From NCBI GenBank assembly GCA_032000125.1, contig DAMALH010000016.1, positions 1-64,000 of the forward strand: a DNA stretch of 64,000 bases, given 5' to 3'. Shown here one piece after another: positions 23,660 through 32,747 of this stretch. Position 1 is the first letter of the stretch. Each line of letters opens with the position of its first letter. Source of the stretch: Dryocola sp032000125 (GTDB taxonomy: Bacteria > Pseudomonadota > Gammaproteobacteria > Enterobacterales > Enterobacteriaceae). The position numbers were made by a program, and so were the translations under genes. The notes beneath the pieces are model-generated. The model was not told the origin of the DNA, searched no databases, and was given only the letters and a program-made list of their open reading frames with translations.

Positions 23660-25000
23660 ATGAGTACATCAACTTCGACGCCGGCAGTGGCTTCCATGCA
23701 GGTGGTTCCCGTCGCCGGGCATGACAGCATGCTGATGAACCTGAGCGGTGCGCATGCGCCGTTCTTCACCCGTAATATTGTGATAATTAAAGATAACGCC
23801 GGGAATACGGGCGTGGGGGAAATTCCGGGCGGCGAAAAAATCCGCCAGACGCTGGAGGACGCAGCGGTGCTGGTGGTGGGTAAAACGCTTGGCGAATACA
23901 AAAATATTCTCACCGACGTGCGTCAGAAATTCGCGGATCGCGATGCCGGCGGCCGCGGCATGCAGACGTTTGATTTGCGCACCACGATTCATGTCGTTAC
24001 CGGGATTGAAGCGGCGATGCTTGACCTGCTGGGGCAGCATCTCGGCGTGAACGTCGCGAGCCTGCTGGGCGACGGACAGCAGCGTAGCGAAGTGGAAATG
24101 CTGGGCTATCTGTTCTTTGTGGGCAACCGCCAGCTCACTCCGCTGCCTTATCAAAGCCAGCCGGATGAAAAGTGCGACTGGTATCGTCTGCGCCATGAAG
24201 AGGCGATGACGCCGGACACCGTGGTGCGCCTGGCGGAGGCCGCTTACGAAAAATACGGCTTTAACGATTTCAAACTTAAAGGCGGCGTGCTGGCCGGAAG
24301 CGAGGAGGCCGAGGCGGTCACCGCGCTGGCAAAACGTTTTCCACAGGCGCGCGTAACCCTCGATCCGAACGGCGCGTGGTCGCTCAACGAAGCCATAGCC
24401 TTGGGTAAACAGCTACGCGGCGTGCTGGCGTATGCCGAAGATCCATGCGGCGCCGAACAAGGCTACTCCGGGCGTGAGGTAATGGCGGAATTCCGCCGCG
24501 CAACGGGCCTGCCGACGGCAACCAATATGATAGCCACCGACTGGCGTCAGATGGGCCATACGCTTTCGCTGCAATCCGTGGATATTCCGCTTGCGGATCC
24601 ACATTTCTGGACCATGCAGGGCTCGGTGCGCGTAGCGCAAATGTGCCATGACTTTGGCCTGACCTGGGGTTCGCATTCCAACAACCACTTTGATATCTCG
24701 CTTGCGATGTTCACCCACGTGGCGGCAGCCGCGCCGGGTAAAATCACCGCCATTGATACCCACTGGATCTGGCAGGAAGGCAATCAGCGCCTGACTAAAC
24801 AGCCGTTTGAAATTAAAGGCGGCATGGTGCAGGTGCCGACGACGCCGGGCCTGGGCGTTGAGCTGGATATGGACGAACTGATGAAGGCCCATGAGCTGTA
24901 TCAAAAACACGGGCTTGGCGCACGTGATGACGCTATGGCAATGCAGTATCTTATCCCTGAATGGACTTTTGATAACAAACGCCCTTGCATGGTGCGTTAA
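23660..25000 (+). CDS. gudD: D-glucarate dehydratase
   Basis: Dehydrates D-glucarate (and L-idarate) to 5-keto-4-deoxy-D-glucarate. 446 residues, enolase superfamily. Catalytic K-L-K-G-G near residue 207, metal ligands in L-D-P-N-G-A-W, A-E-D-P-C-G and T-N-M-I-A-T-D, and the H-S-N-N-H-F-D general-base motif near 339 are all intact. GAACG-rich spacing of 26 bp after gudX; AAGGAA before ATG. Product is cleaved by GarL, encoded elsewhere. Confidence 0.95.
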   Translation: MSTSTSTPAVASMQVVPVAGHDSMLMNLSGAHAPFFTRNIVIIKDNAGNTGVGEIPGGEKIRQTLEDAAVLVVGKTLGEYKNILTDVRQKFADRDAGGRGMQTFDLRTTIHVVTGIEAAMLDLLGQHLGVNVASLLGDGQQRSEVEMLGYLFFVGNRQLTPLPYQSQPDEKCDWYRLRHEEAMTPDTVVRLAEAAYEKYGFNDFKLKGGVLAGSEEAEAVTALAKRFPQARVTLDPNGAWSLNEAIALGKQLRGVLAYAEDPCGAEQGYSGREVMAEFRRATGLPTATNMIATDWRQMGHTLSLQSVDIPLADPHFWTMQGSVRVAQMCHDFGLTWGSHSNNHFDISLAMFTHVAAAAPGKITAIDTHWIWQEGNQRLTKQPFEIKGGMVQVPTTPGLGVELDMDELMKAHELYQKHGLGARDDAMAMQYLIPEWTFDNKRPCMVR

Positions 25001-25063
25001 GCGGCCACCGGCGCCCGCGGGCGCCGGACAGAATGACAACTTCCACATCGCGACGGACGGCAT

Positions 25064-26206
25064 ATGAAAATTGTAATCGCACCAGACTCCTGGAAAGAGA
25101 GCCTCAGCGCTCTGGAGGTAGCGACACAGATAGAGGCGGGCTTCAGGGAGATATTCCCCAACGCCTGCTATGTGAAGCTGCCGGTTGCAGACGGAGGCGA
25201 AGGAACCGTGGAAGCGATGGTCGCCGCAACGCAGGGCAGCATTGTCAAAATTGGGGTAACGGGGCCGCTTGGCAAACCCGTGGCCGCTTTTTATGGGCTC
25301 TCCGGCGACGGCGAGTGCGCCTTTATCGAAATGGCCGCGGCCAGCGGGCTGGAACAGGTTCCGCTGGCAGAGCGGAACCCGCTTCTTACCACGTCCTGGG
25401 GGACGGGCGAACTCATTAGCCATGCGCTGGATCGCGGCGTGAAGCACATTATTATCGGCATTGGTGGCAGCGCAACTAACGATGGCGGCATCGGCATGGC
25501 GCAGGCGCTCGGCGCAAGGGTGCTAAACGAGCAGGGCGAGCCGCTAGGGTACGGCGGCGGCGAGCTTGAGAAAATGGCCCGTATTGATATCAGCGGGCTG
25601 GATAAACGCCTGCGGGATTGCCGTATCGAGGTGGCCTGCGACGTGACAAATCCTTTAACCGGCGACAAGGGCGCTTCGGCAATTTTTGGCCCGCAGAAGG
25701 GAGCATCCCCGGAAATGGTGCAGCGGCTGGACGCGGCGCTTGGCCACTATGCAAAAATCATCGCCCGCGATCTGGATATCGACGTGCTGACGCTGGCAGG
25801 CGGCGGAGCCGCCGGGGGCATGGGGGCCGCGCTGTACGCCTTTTGCGGCGCCGAACTGCGGCAGGGTATCAATATTGTTACCGAGGCGCTTCACCTGGAT
25901 GAGCTGGTGCGTGACGCGGACCTGGTTATCACCGGCGAAGGCCGCATCGACAGCCAGAGCATTCACGGCAAGGTGCCGGTGGGCGTAGCAAAAGTGGCAA
26001 AACGCTACAATAAGCCGGTTATCGGCATTGCGGGCAGCCTGACTGAAGATGTGGGCGTGGTGCACGAACACGGGCTGGATGCCGTATTCAGCGTGTTATA
26101 TACCATTTGCACGCTTGACGAGGCGCTGGAAAACGCCGGGGAAAACCTTTGCAGGGCGGCCAGAAATATTGCCGCAACGCTTGCGGTGGGACGTTCGCTG
26201 CCTTAA
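25064..26206 (+). CDS. garK: glycerate 2-kinase, GarK type
   Basis: Phosphorylates D-glycerate, the end product of the glucarate/galactarate route, to 2-phosphoglycerate. 380 residues against 381 for K-12 GarK. Conserved M-K-I-V-I-A-P-D-S-W-K-E-S-L-S, V-A-D-G-G-E-G-T-V-E-A and G-E-G-R-I-D-S-Q-S-I-H-G-K. Lies 63 bp after gudD in the same direction, so probably the last gene of the operon; in K-12 this kinase is in the gar operon. GlxK is the alternative name for its close paralogue. Confidence 0.92.
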   Translation: MKIVIAPDSWKESLSALEVATQIEAGFREIFPNACYVKLPVADGGEGTVEAMVAATQGSIVKIGVTGPLGKPVAAFYGLSGDGECAFIEMAAASGLEQVPLAERNPLLTTSWGTGELISHALDRGVKHIIIGIGGSATNDGGIGMAQALGARVLNEQGEPLGYGGGELEKMARIDISGLDKRLRDCRIEVACDVTNPLTGDKGASAIFGPQKGASPEMVQRLDAALGHYAKIIARDLDIDVLTLAGGGAAGGMGAALYAFCGAELRQGINIVTEALHLDELVRDADLVITGEGRIDSQSIHGKVPVGVAKVAKRYNKPVIGIAGSLTEDVGVVHEHGLDAVFSVLYTICTLDEALENAGENLCRAARNIAATLAVGRSLP

Positions 26207-26260
26207 ATCATCAGCAGAAGCTCCCGGATGATAAGCCTATCAGGCGGGAGTTTAGCGTCA

Positions 26261-26602
26261 TCAGGCGACTTTTCTGGTATTGCTTTTGCGATAGGCCGAG
26301 GGCGAAATATGGTACTTTTTACCGAATATACGCGTAAAAGACTGCTGGGAGTCAAAACCGTAGCGTTCTGAGATATCAACGATTCTGTCATCGGTGTTCA
26401 CCAGATCGTCGGCGGCCAGCATCAGCTTTCTGTCCCGGATCCAGGTCCCCATGCTTTTTCCCGTCGTGCCGGTGAACAATCGCTGCAGATACCACTTTGA
26501 ATAGCCGGAATGCTTTGCCACATCCTCAATTCGGAGCGGCTTATCCATATTGTCTTCAATCCACTCAATCAGCGATTCCATGAAGCGCGCAGGCATGGAC
26601 AT
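26261..26602 (-). CDS. ramA: MarA/SoxS/RamA-type AraC regulator
   Basis: 113-residue single-domain AraC-family activator, the exact RamA length. Two HTH motifs: I-E-D-V-A-K-H-S-G-Y-S-K-W-Y-L-Q-R-L-F near residues 22-40 and I-V-D-I-S-E-R-Y-G-F-D-S-Q-Q-S-F-T-R-I-F near 73-92. By eye about 60 % identical to Klebsiella RamA, so orthology is suggested mainly by context: downstream of a romA-like gene and opposite a ramR-like repressor. Strong AGGAGG ribosome site. Known family members activate acrAB-tolC efflux and lower porin levels. It could also be a separate RamA/SoxS-like paralogue. Confidence 0.8.
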   Translation of the reverse strand: MSMPARFMESLIEWIEDNMDKPLRIEDVAKHSGYSKWYLQRLFTGTTGKSMGTWIRDRKLMLAADDLVNTDDRIVDISERYGFDSQQSFTRIFGKKYHISPSAYRKSNTRKVA

Positions 26603-26633
26603 AAATCCTCCTTTTTTATGAAGGTGTCGATGG

Positions 26634-27773
26634 TTAATCGGCTTTTGCTTCCCACCAGGGAAGGAAGCGTTGTTCCGGATCGTTCATTTTCACCACTTCT
26701 CCCATTTCTGGCGTCAGCAGCCTGTAAAGTTTGGCTTTGCTTGCCGCCGCGATCCTTTTCCAGGGCTCATACCAGGGGTGATTCGACATCGAAAAACGCC
26801 CGGCGTGCCCCGGTAGCATCACTTTTGCGTGCAAATCAGCGGCGGCAGCGGCGGTTTCTTCCGGCAGCATGTGGATATTTTGCCATGCCGGGTTGTACTG
26901 GCCGTTTTCCAGAATAGCGAAATCGACCGGGCCAAACTGCGCGCCAATATTTTTAAAGTGCGGGCCGTAGCCGCTGTCGCCGCTGTAGAAGATCTTACGG
27001 CGAGGCGTGACAAACATAAAACTTGCCCACAGCGTTTTGTTAGCGGTCAGGCCGCGTCCGGAGAAGTGCCGTGCTGGCAGAACATGGATAGTCAGAGTGT
27101 CCGCCGCAGCCATATTTTCGTGCCAGTCCAGCTCGTGAATAATTGCCGGTGCAAAGCCCCAGGCTTCCAGATGCGATCCCACGCCGAGCGCCGTCACTAT
27201 CTGCTTCACTTTGGGTTTGAGCGCCGTAAGCGTCGGGTAATCCAGATGATCCCAGTGATCGTGGGAGATAATCAGATAATCGATCTCTGGCATATCCGCC
27301 GCTTGCCACGGGTAGTCGCCACTAAACGCCTTATTCATAAAGGAGAAGGGCGCGGCATAGCTACTGAATACCGGATCGATGAGAATTTTATGGCCGTCGA
27401 GCTGTATGAACCACGAAGAGTGGCCGAGCCAGATAACCACATCCTCATCGCTTTTCAACGACGTTAAATCGGTCTTAACCACCGGCAGCGCGCGTTCCGG
27501 TTTGGTATCGCTATGTTTTACGAACAGAAAGTCCCATAACACGGATGAAAAGCTTTTGCCGTTGGTGTACATCGGCGTCGCCGTTTCGTTATGAAACTTA
27601 CCGTCACGCCAGTTTGGCGAAGCCTGAATCCTTGCAAGACGCTCTCCGTCCGGCAATTTACCAAATTCAATCATGGAGAAGAGACTGACAAAACCAGCAA
27701 CACTGCCTGCTAACATGATGACCACCAGAATGAGCGTTTTAACATAGAGGCGACGGGGCTTGTGCGACGTCAT
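26634..27773 (-). CDS. romA: metallo-beta-lactamase-fold protein, RomA-like
   Basis: NAPE-PLD/UlaG-like metal hydrolase of about 380 residues. An N-terminal membrane anchor (V-K-T-L-I-L-V-V-I-M-L-A-G) precedes the MBL domain with G-H-S-S-W-F-I-Q-L and the metal motif S-H-D-H-W-D-H-L-D. Substrate unknown. First gene of the romA-ramA transcript, 31 bp before ramA. I chose ATG 27773; ATGs at 27791 and 27806 are in frame but lie within or at the operator, very near the predicted transcription start, and none has a good ribosome site. Confidence 0.82.
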   Translation of the reverse strand: MTSHKPRRLYVKTLILVVIMLAGSVAGFVSLFSMIEFGKLPDGERLARIQASPNWRDGKFHNETATPMYTNGKSFSSVLWDFLFVKHSDTKPERALPVVKTDLTSLKSDEDVVIWLGHSSWFIQLDGHKILIDPVFSSYAAPFSFMNKAFSGDYPWQAADMPEIDYLIISHDHWDHLDYPTLTALKPKVKQIVTALGVGSHLEAWGFAPAIIHELDWHENMAAADTLTIHVLPARHFSGRGLTANKTLWASFMFVTPRRKIFYSGDSGYGPHFKNIGAQFGPVDFAILENGQYNPAWQNIHMLPEETAAAAADLHAKVMLPGHAGRFSMSNHPWYEPWKRIAAASKAKLYRLLTPEMGEVVKMNDPEQRFLPWWEAKAD

Positions 27774-27790
27774 AGAAAACGAACTTGTCA

Positions 27791-27836
27791 TTGAGTGAGT
27801 GAACACTCATTATAGAAAGCGATGGCTCGCCGTCAA
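27791..27836 (-). promoter_or_regulatory. romA-ramA promoter with RamR-type operator
   Basis: Minus strand: -35 TTGACG (27836-27831), 16-bp spacer, perfect -10 TATAAT (27814-27809). Directly adjoining is TGAGTG-N6-CACTCA (27792-27809), the inverted repeat and spacing of the RamR operator. The operator covers the expected transcription start, so a bound repressor would block initiation. Confidence 0.88.
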
Positions 27837-27955
27837 TCACATTTTTGTCAGCCCGCTGCCGGTAAAATGGCGCGCCGCAGGCCGCCGGTAAGGTTGCTCT
27901 GGCGCGGGCTAACATGGTTTAATTTTGGGGAAAATCGCAAACGCTGTGAGGAAAT

Positions 27956-28528
27956 GTGGCTCGTCCAAAAAGTGAAGATAAACGATTAGCGCTGCTCGAA
28001 GCGGCAAAAGAAGCGGTGGCTGAGTCAGGGCTGGGCGCGGCAACGTCGCTTATAGCCAAAAAAGCCGGCGTTGCTGAGGGAACGCTATTTCGCTATTTCG
28101 CCACCAAAGATGAGCTGCTTAATGCGCTTTATCTGCACCTTAAGACGGGGCTTGGCAAAATGATGATGGAGAATTATCAGCCCGGCTCCTCGGTTAAAGA
28201 GCGCGTTCGCGCCGTGTGGAGCGGCTTTATTGACTGGGGCGTGATTTCTCCCACGGGGAGTAAAGCGATGCGCCAGCTTGCGGTTTCCGACAAAATCACC
28301 GAAGAAACGCGGCAGAAGGTCGTACAGCTTTACCCTGAACTGCATGAGCTGTCCGAAGCCTGCGTAACGAGTGAGATATTCTCCTGCGGGCAATCCGCTT
28401 TCGCCGACGCGATATTCTTCTCGCTGGCCGAAACCACCATGGAGTTCGCCCTGCGTGAACCTCCTGAGGCCGCAAACTACAAAAGGGCGGGCTTTGAGGT
28501 GATGTGGCGGGCGATGACTAAAGAATAG
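27956..28528 (+). CDS. ramR: TetR-family repressor RamR
   Basis: 190-residue TetR-family regulator. N-terminus A-R-P-K-S-E-D-K-R and the HTH A-K-K-A-G-V-A-E-G-T-L-F-R-Y-F-A-T-K-D-E-L-L-N closely match Salmonella RamR, as does the C-terminal L-A-E-T-T-M-E-F-A. Starts at GTG 27956 behind GAGG; the overlapping ATG two bases upstream is out of frame. Divergent from romA-ramA with the operator between them. RamR binds bile acids and cationic drugs in Salmonella and its loss raises efflux. Confidence 0.9.
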   Translation: MARPKSEDKRLALLEAAKEAVAESGLGAATSLIAKKAGVAEGTLFRYFATKDELLNALYLHLKTGLGKMMMENYQPGSSVKERVRAVWSGFIDWGVISPTGSKAMRQLAVSDKITEETRQKVVQLYPELHELSEACVTSEIFSCGQSAFADAIFFSLAETTMEFALREPPEAANYKRAGFEVMWRAMTKE

Positions 28529-28560
28529 GTCGCCCGCGTCATGGCTGGATGAAACTGCTT

Positions 28561-31326
28561 TTATCCGCCCTTGCTTAACATCTGCTGCGCGGCTGCGGAA
28601 ACGTTAGCCATCTCATCAAGCAGCTCAAGCAGTTCGGGTTCCAGTTCCTGCGGCGGAACACCGCTGCGCATTTCATGTTCAAGCCGCTGACAGAGGTTTT
28701 TCAGCCGCGGTACGCCGCTGTAGCTGCAGCTACCGTGCAGCTTATGGATGATATCCGCCAGCCCTGGCGGCTCTTCGCCCACTAGCTGTTCTTCGACGGT
28801 ATTGCGTACCTCTGGCAGGAAGGCCAGCAGCATTTGCAGCATATCCCGCGCCAGATCGGGCTTGTTCGCGGCCTGGTGCAGAGCCAGCGCCCAGTCGAGC
28901 GTCCGATCATTATTGAGCGTCGGCGATACGGCATCGGGCGGTGTCGGCAGGGCGACCGCGATACCGCCAGGCTGATAGCGTACCAGCAGGTTATGCAGCT
29001 TCTGCTCTTCAATCGGCTTGGCGAGATAGTCGTTCATCCCGGCGCTCAGCAGCTTCTCTTTTTGTCCCGCCATGGCGTGCGCCGTTACGGCAACGATGGG
29101 CGTTTGCTGGTGATGGGGGAGCTGGCGAATCAGCTCGCAGGCGCGGATTCCGTCCATGTCCGGCATCTGGATATCCATTAAAATAATATCTATCTGCATC
29201 TGTTTGGCGCGGTCGATAGCCTGCAGGCCGCTCTCACACAGCACGACGTTCTGGACATGATCTTCAAGCAGCGCGCCAATCAGCTTGAGGTTGGCCGGGT
29301 TATCGTCCACGGCCATTACCGTCATCGGGAATTTGCCGCGGCTTACGCCTTCTGAAAGCTCGGGTGCCCGGCTAAACGATCGGTTTGCCAGCATCGGCAG
29401 CAGGCGCGTTGAGGTTATCGGTTTGAGCAGGCAGGCGGTTACCCCCTGTTTTTTAATCGATTCCGCGCTGACATAGGCATGACACGGCAGCGCCAGAATC
29501 AGGCAGTCCGTCATGGCGGTCGCCCGCGCAAGCTTTGGATTTTCCATGTTCAGCGCATCGGTATCGTTCACCGGAATGCCGATAAGCAGAATGTCGTAAT
29601 GCTCGTCGGGCAGCATGGTGAATGACGGGCTATAAACGACGGTTAACGGGGTGCCGGCCAGTAAATTCAGGGTACTTTGGGCCGCCGAGGCGTTCTGTTC
29701 AACGTAGGCGATACGCTTTCCAGCCAGGTTTTCGTTGGCATACCCGTCCAGCGCGGCATTCGGGTTTAAATCGAGATTGACGTGGAACCAGAAAGTAGAG
29801 CCGCGGTTAGGCTGGCTGTGGAAGGAGATATCGCCTCCCATCTCGTTAACCAGTTTTTGCGTGATAACGAGGCCGAGGCCGGTTCCGCCGTGGCGGCGTG
29901 AAATGCTGGCATCTGCCTGGCGAAACGCCTGGAACAGACGGGACTGTTCGCGCGCCGGAATGCCGATGCCGGTGTCGTGGATCTGCATTTCGATCTGAAC
30001 TTTGTTATTGCCCTGTGAGCGTTTCTCAACCAGCAGATCGATATTGCCGCTTTCGGTAAATTTAATCGCGTTGCCGACAAGGTTTGTGATCACCTGCTGC
30101 AGGCGCAGCGGATCGCCAATCACGTTGTCCGGCACGTCGTTTTTGATATTCAGCGTCAGCTCCAGGCCTTTGTCGTGAGCCGAATGGGCCAGCAAAATCA
30201 CCACTTCATCAAGCGTGCTGCGCAGCGGGAAGGGGATGCTCTCAAGGATAAGCTTGCCCGCTTCGAGCTTCGAGAAGTCCAGCACGTCGTTGATGATGGC
30301 CAGCAAATTGTTCGCCGAGCGCTCGATGGTATGCAGATGGTCGCGCTGGGTCTGGTTGAGGTCGGTTTTCAAGGTCAGACGCGTGAAGCCGATGACGCCG
30401 TTGAGCGGGGTGCGTAGCTCGTGGGACATATTGGCCAGAAACTCAGATTTGATGCGCGCGGCTTCCTGGGCGCGCTTCTTCGCTAAATCCAGCTCGACGT
30501 TCTGGATTTCCATCTGTTCGAGCGTTTCACGCAGGTCAGACGTCGCCTGGTCGATGTTATGCTGCATCTCTTCATGATAGGCGGTGAGCGACATTGCCAT
30601 CGAGTTGATGCCGTTTTTAAGCATGGCCAGCTCGCCCAGCATAAAACCTTCGACGCGGCTATCAAGCTGCCCGCGGCGGATACGGTCAACGGTGTTCACC
30701 ATATTGCGAATCGGGCCGGTGACATCGCGCATCAGCCGGTAAGCGAACAGCACCGCAATGCCTATGCAGAACAGCATCATCATCGTGGAGATAAAAATTT
30801 CCCGATACTGCTGCAGGCGCACGGATTTAAGATCCAGCTCCACGGCGACATAGCCGAGCGTATTTCCCGCAGGCTTAGCATCGGTGACCGCCGACTCATC
30901 CGGGGAATAGCTTTCGGAAATGATGGGCGTGCGCAGGATAATGACGTCGCCTTCGCGGGCAACGCTTAAGCTTTTCGGCGGCTTTTGTCCATCCGGCAAG
31001 CGCAGCGCCGAAGGGCTAAGCTGGAAATTCGACGTAACAAACAGCTTATTTTTTTCATCAAAGACGGAGATGGCCCGCACGATATCCGAGTGGCGACGGT
31101 GCAGGACGCTAACAAGCTGACGGATAGACTCGCGGCTGTGAAAGCTCATGCCATATTCGCTGGCCACCGCAAGCGGCTCAATGATGCTGGCCCCGGCATC
31201 CTCCAGTTGATGCTGTAAGTCGTTGTAACGATGGACAACGAAAAAAGTGCTGAGCAGCAAACCGATCATTAGCGTCGGAGCCAGAATCAGGATCATCATG
31301 CGTGCCCGCAGGCTGTAGTTGGTCAT
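28561..31326 (-). CDS. barA: two-component sensor histidine kinase BarA (hybrid)
   Basis: Tripartite inner-membrane sensor kinase of UvrY, responsive to short-chain carboxylates. 921 residues from ATG 31326. Order: membrane helix near 9-31, periplasmic domain, second helix near 175-195, HAMP, HisKA with N-M-S-H-E-L-R-T-P-L (His at about 302), HATPase, REC domain with L-M-D-I-Q-M-P-D-M-D-G, and C-terminal HPt with I-H-K-L-H-G-S-C. All phosphorelay residues are present. Drives csrB expression through UvrY; csrB and its UvrY boxes lie 10 kb away. Divergent from rlmD. Confidence 0.96.
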   Translation of the reverse strand: MTNYSLRARMMILILAPTLMIGLLLSTFFVVHRYNDLQHQLEDAGASIIEPLAVASEYGMSFHSRESIRQLVSVLHRRHSDIVRAISVFDEKNKLFVTSNFQLSPSALRLPDGQKPPKSLSVAREGDVIILRTPIISESYSPDESAVTDAKPAGNTLGYVAVELDLKSVRLQQYREIFISTMMMLFCIGIAVLFAYRLMRDVTGPIRNMVNTVDRIRRGQLDSRVEGFMLGELAMLKNGINSMAMSLTAYHEEMQHNIDQATSDLRETLEQMEIQNVELDLAKKRAQEAARIKSEFLANMSHELRTPLNGVIGFTRLTLKTDLNQTQRDHLHTIERSANNLLAIINDVLDFSKLEAGKLILESIPFPLRSTLDEVVILLAHSAHDKGLELTLNIKNDVPDNVIGDPLRLQQVITNLVGNAIKFTESGNIDLLVEKRSQGNNKVQIEMQIHDTGIGIPAREQSRLFQAFRQADASISRRHGGTGLGLVITQKLVNEMGGDISFHSQPNRGSTFWFHVNLDLNPNAALDGYANENLAGKRIAYVEQNASAAQSTLNLLAGTPLTVVYSPSFTMLPDEHYDILLIGIPVNDTDALNMENPKLARATAMTDCLILALPCHAYVSAESIKKQGVTACLLKPITSTRLLPMLANRSFSRAPELSEGVSRGKFPMTVMAVDDNPANLKLIGALLEDHVQNVVLCESGLQAIDRAKQMQIDIILMDIQMPDMDGIRACELIRQLPHHQQTPIVAVTAHAMAGQKEKLLSAGMNDYLAKPIEEQKLHNLLVRYQPGGIAVALPTPPDAVSPTLNNDRTLDWALALHQAANKPDLARDMLQMLLAFLPEVRNTVEEQLVGEEPPGLADIIHKLHGSCSYSGVPRLKNLCQRLEHEMRSGVPPQELEPELLELLDEMANVSAAAQQMLSKGG

Positions 31327-31385
31327 GGGGTTCCGATATGGGACAATTAAGGCAACAGTTAATATTTGAGAGCTCATCTCCACTT

Positions 31386-32699
31386 ATGGCGCAATTCTAC
31401 TCTGCAAAGCGGCGGGTTACGACTCGTCAGATCATAACCGTGACAGTTAACGACCTGGACCCGTTTGGCCAGGGCGTAGCGCGTCATAACGGAAAAGCGC
31501 TATTTATCGCGGGCGCGCTGCCCGGCGAGCAGGCCGAAGTCGCTATCACGGAGGATAAACGCAGCTTTGCGCAGGCCGTGGTGAAGCGGCGTCTGAACGA
31601 TAGCCCGGAGCGCGTGGTTCCTCGCTGCAGGCACTTTGGCGTCTGCGGCGGCTGCCAGCAGCAGCATGCAAGCGTTGCGCTGCAGCAGCAGGCGAAATCC
31701 CACGCGCTGGCGCGCATGATGGGAACGCGGGGCGCACCGCGGGAGGTCGATGAAATCATTGCCGACAAGCCCTGGGGCTATCGCCGCCGGGCCCGGTTAA
31801 GCCTGAATTTCCACCTGAAATCACAGAGTTTACAGATGGGTTTTCGCAAAGCGAACGACAAAGAGCTGGTAAATATTCATCAGTGCCCCGTTTTAGCGCC
31901 CCAGCTTGAGGCATTGCTGGAACCTTTGCGCCAGTGTTTGTCTGAATTAAAAGCCGTCCGTCGTTTAGGACACGTGGAGCTGGTGCTTGCGGACGGCGGT
32001 CCGCTGATGGTGCTGCGTCATCTCAGTCCGCTTGAAAATAGCGATCGGCAAAAACTGGAACAGTTTTCGCAAATGACCGGGGTGGCGCTGTTTCTTGCGC
32101 CTGACAGTGAAACGCTGGAAGCGCCCGGCGATGAAGCCCCCTGGTATCATTCAGACGGGCTACGCTTAAGCTTTAGCCCGCGTGATTTCATCCAGGTGAA
32201 TGACGCGGTAAATCAGCAAATGGTCGCCCGTGCTATCGACTGGCTCGATGTTCAGCCAACAGACCGGGTATTAGATCTGTTTTGCGGCATGGGCAACTTC
32301 ACGTTGCCGCTGGCAAAGCGCGCGGCGAGCGTGGTTGGCGTTGAAGGCGTTGCTGCGCTGGTGGCGAAAGGTGAATATAATGCCCGACATAATTCGCTAA
32401 AAAATGTCACCTTCTTTCATGAGAACCTGGAGGAAGATGTAACGCGTCATCCCTGGGCTGCGTTAGGGTTTGATAAAATATTACTCGATCCGGCACGGGC
32501 TGGCGCGCCCGGCGTGATGCAGCACGTTATTAAACTTGCGCCGCGGCGGGTGGTTTATGTTTCCTGTAACCCCACCACGCTTGCGCGCGACAGCGAAGCG
32601 TTACTAAGCGCGGGTTACCAACTTTGGCGGCTGGCAATGCTCGATATGTTTCCCCATACCGGGCACCTGGAGTCAATGGCGCTCTTTGAGCGTAGTTAA
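31386..32699 (+). CDS. rlmD: 23S rRNA (uracil-1939-C5) methyltransferase
   Basis: SAM-dependent RumA-type enzyme making m5U1939. 437 residues from ATG 31386. N-terminal TRAM domain (V-N-D-L-D-P-F-G-Q-G-V-A-R), an iron-sulfur motif C-R-H-F-G-V-C-G-G-C, the SAM motif V-L-D-L-F-C-G-M-G-N-F-T, and the catalytic cysteine in V-S-C-N-P-T-T-L-A-R-D. Divergent from barA; relA follows 48 bp downstream in the same direction. Confidence 0.95.
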   Translation: MAQFYSAKRRVTTRQIITVTVNDLDPFGQGVARHNGKALFIAGALPGEQAEVAITEDKRSFAQAVVKRRLNDSPERVVPRCRHFGVCGGCQQQHASVALQQQAKSHALARMMGTRGAPREVDEIIADKPWGYRRRARLSLNFHLKSQSLQMGFRKANDKELVNIHQCPVLAPQLEALLEPLRQCLSELKAVRRLGHVELVLADGGPLMVLRHLSPLENSDRQKLEQFSQMTGVALFLAPDSETLEAPGDEAPWYHSDGLRLSFSPRDFIQVNDAVNQQMVARAIDWLDVQPTDRVLDLFCGMGNFTLPLAKRAASVVGVEGVAALVAKGEYNARHNSLKNVTFFHENLEEDVTRHPWAALGFDKILLDPARAGAPGVMQHVIKLAPRRVVYVSCNPTTLARDSEALLSAGYQLWRLAMLDMFPHTGHLESMALFERS

Positions 32700-32747
32700 G
32701 CGGTTAATCAGGAGCGGCCTGATGCGAGTATCCGACAGGAGAGGACA

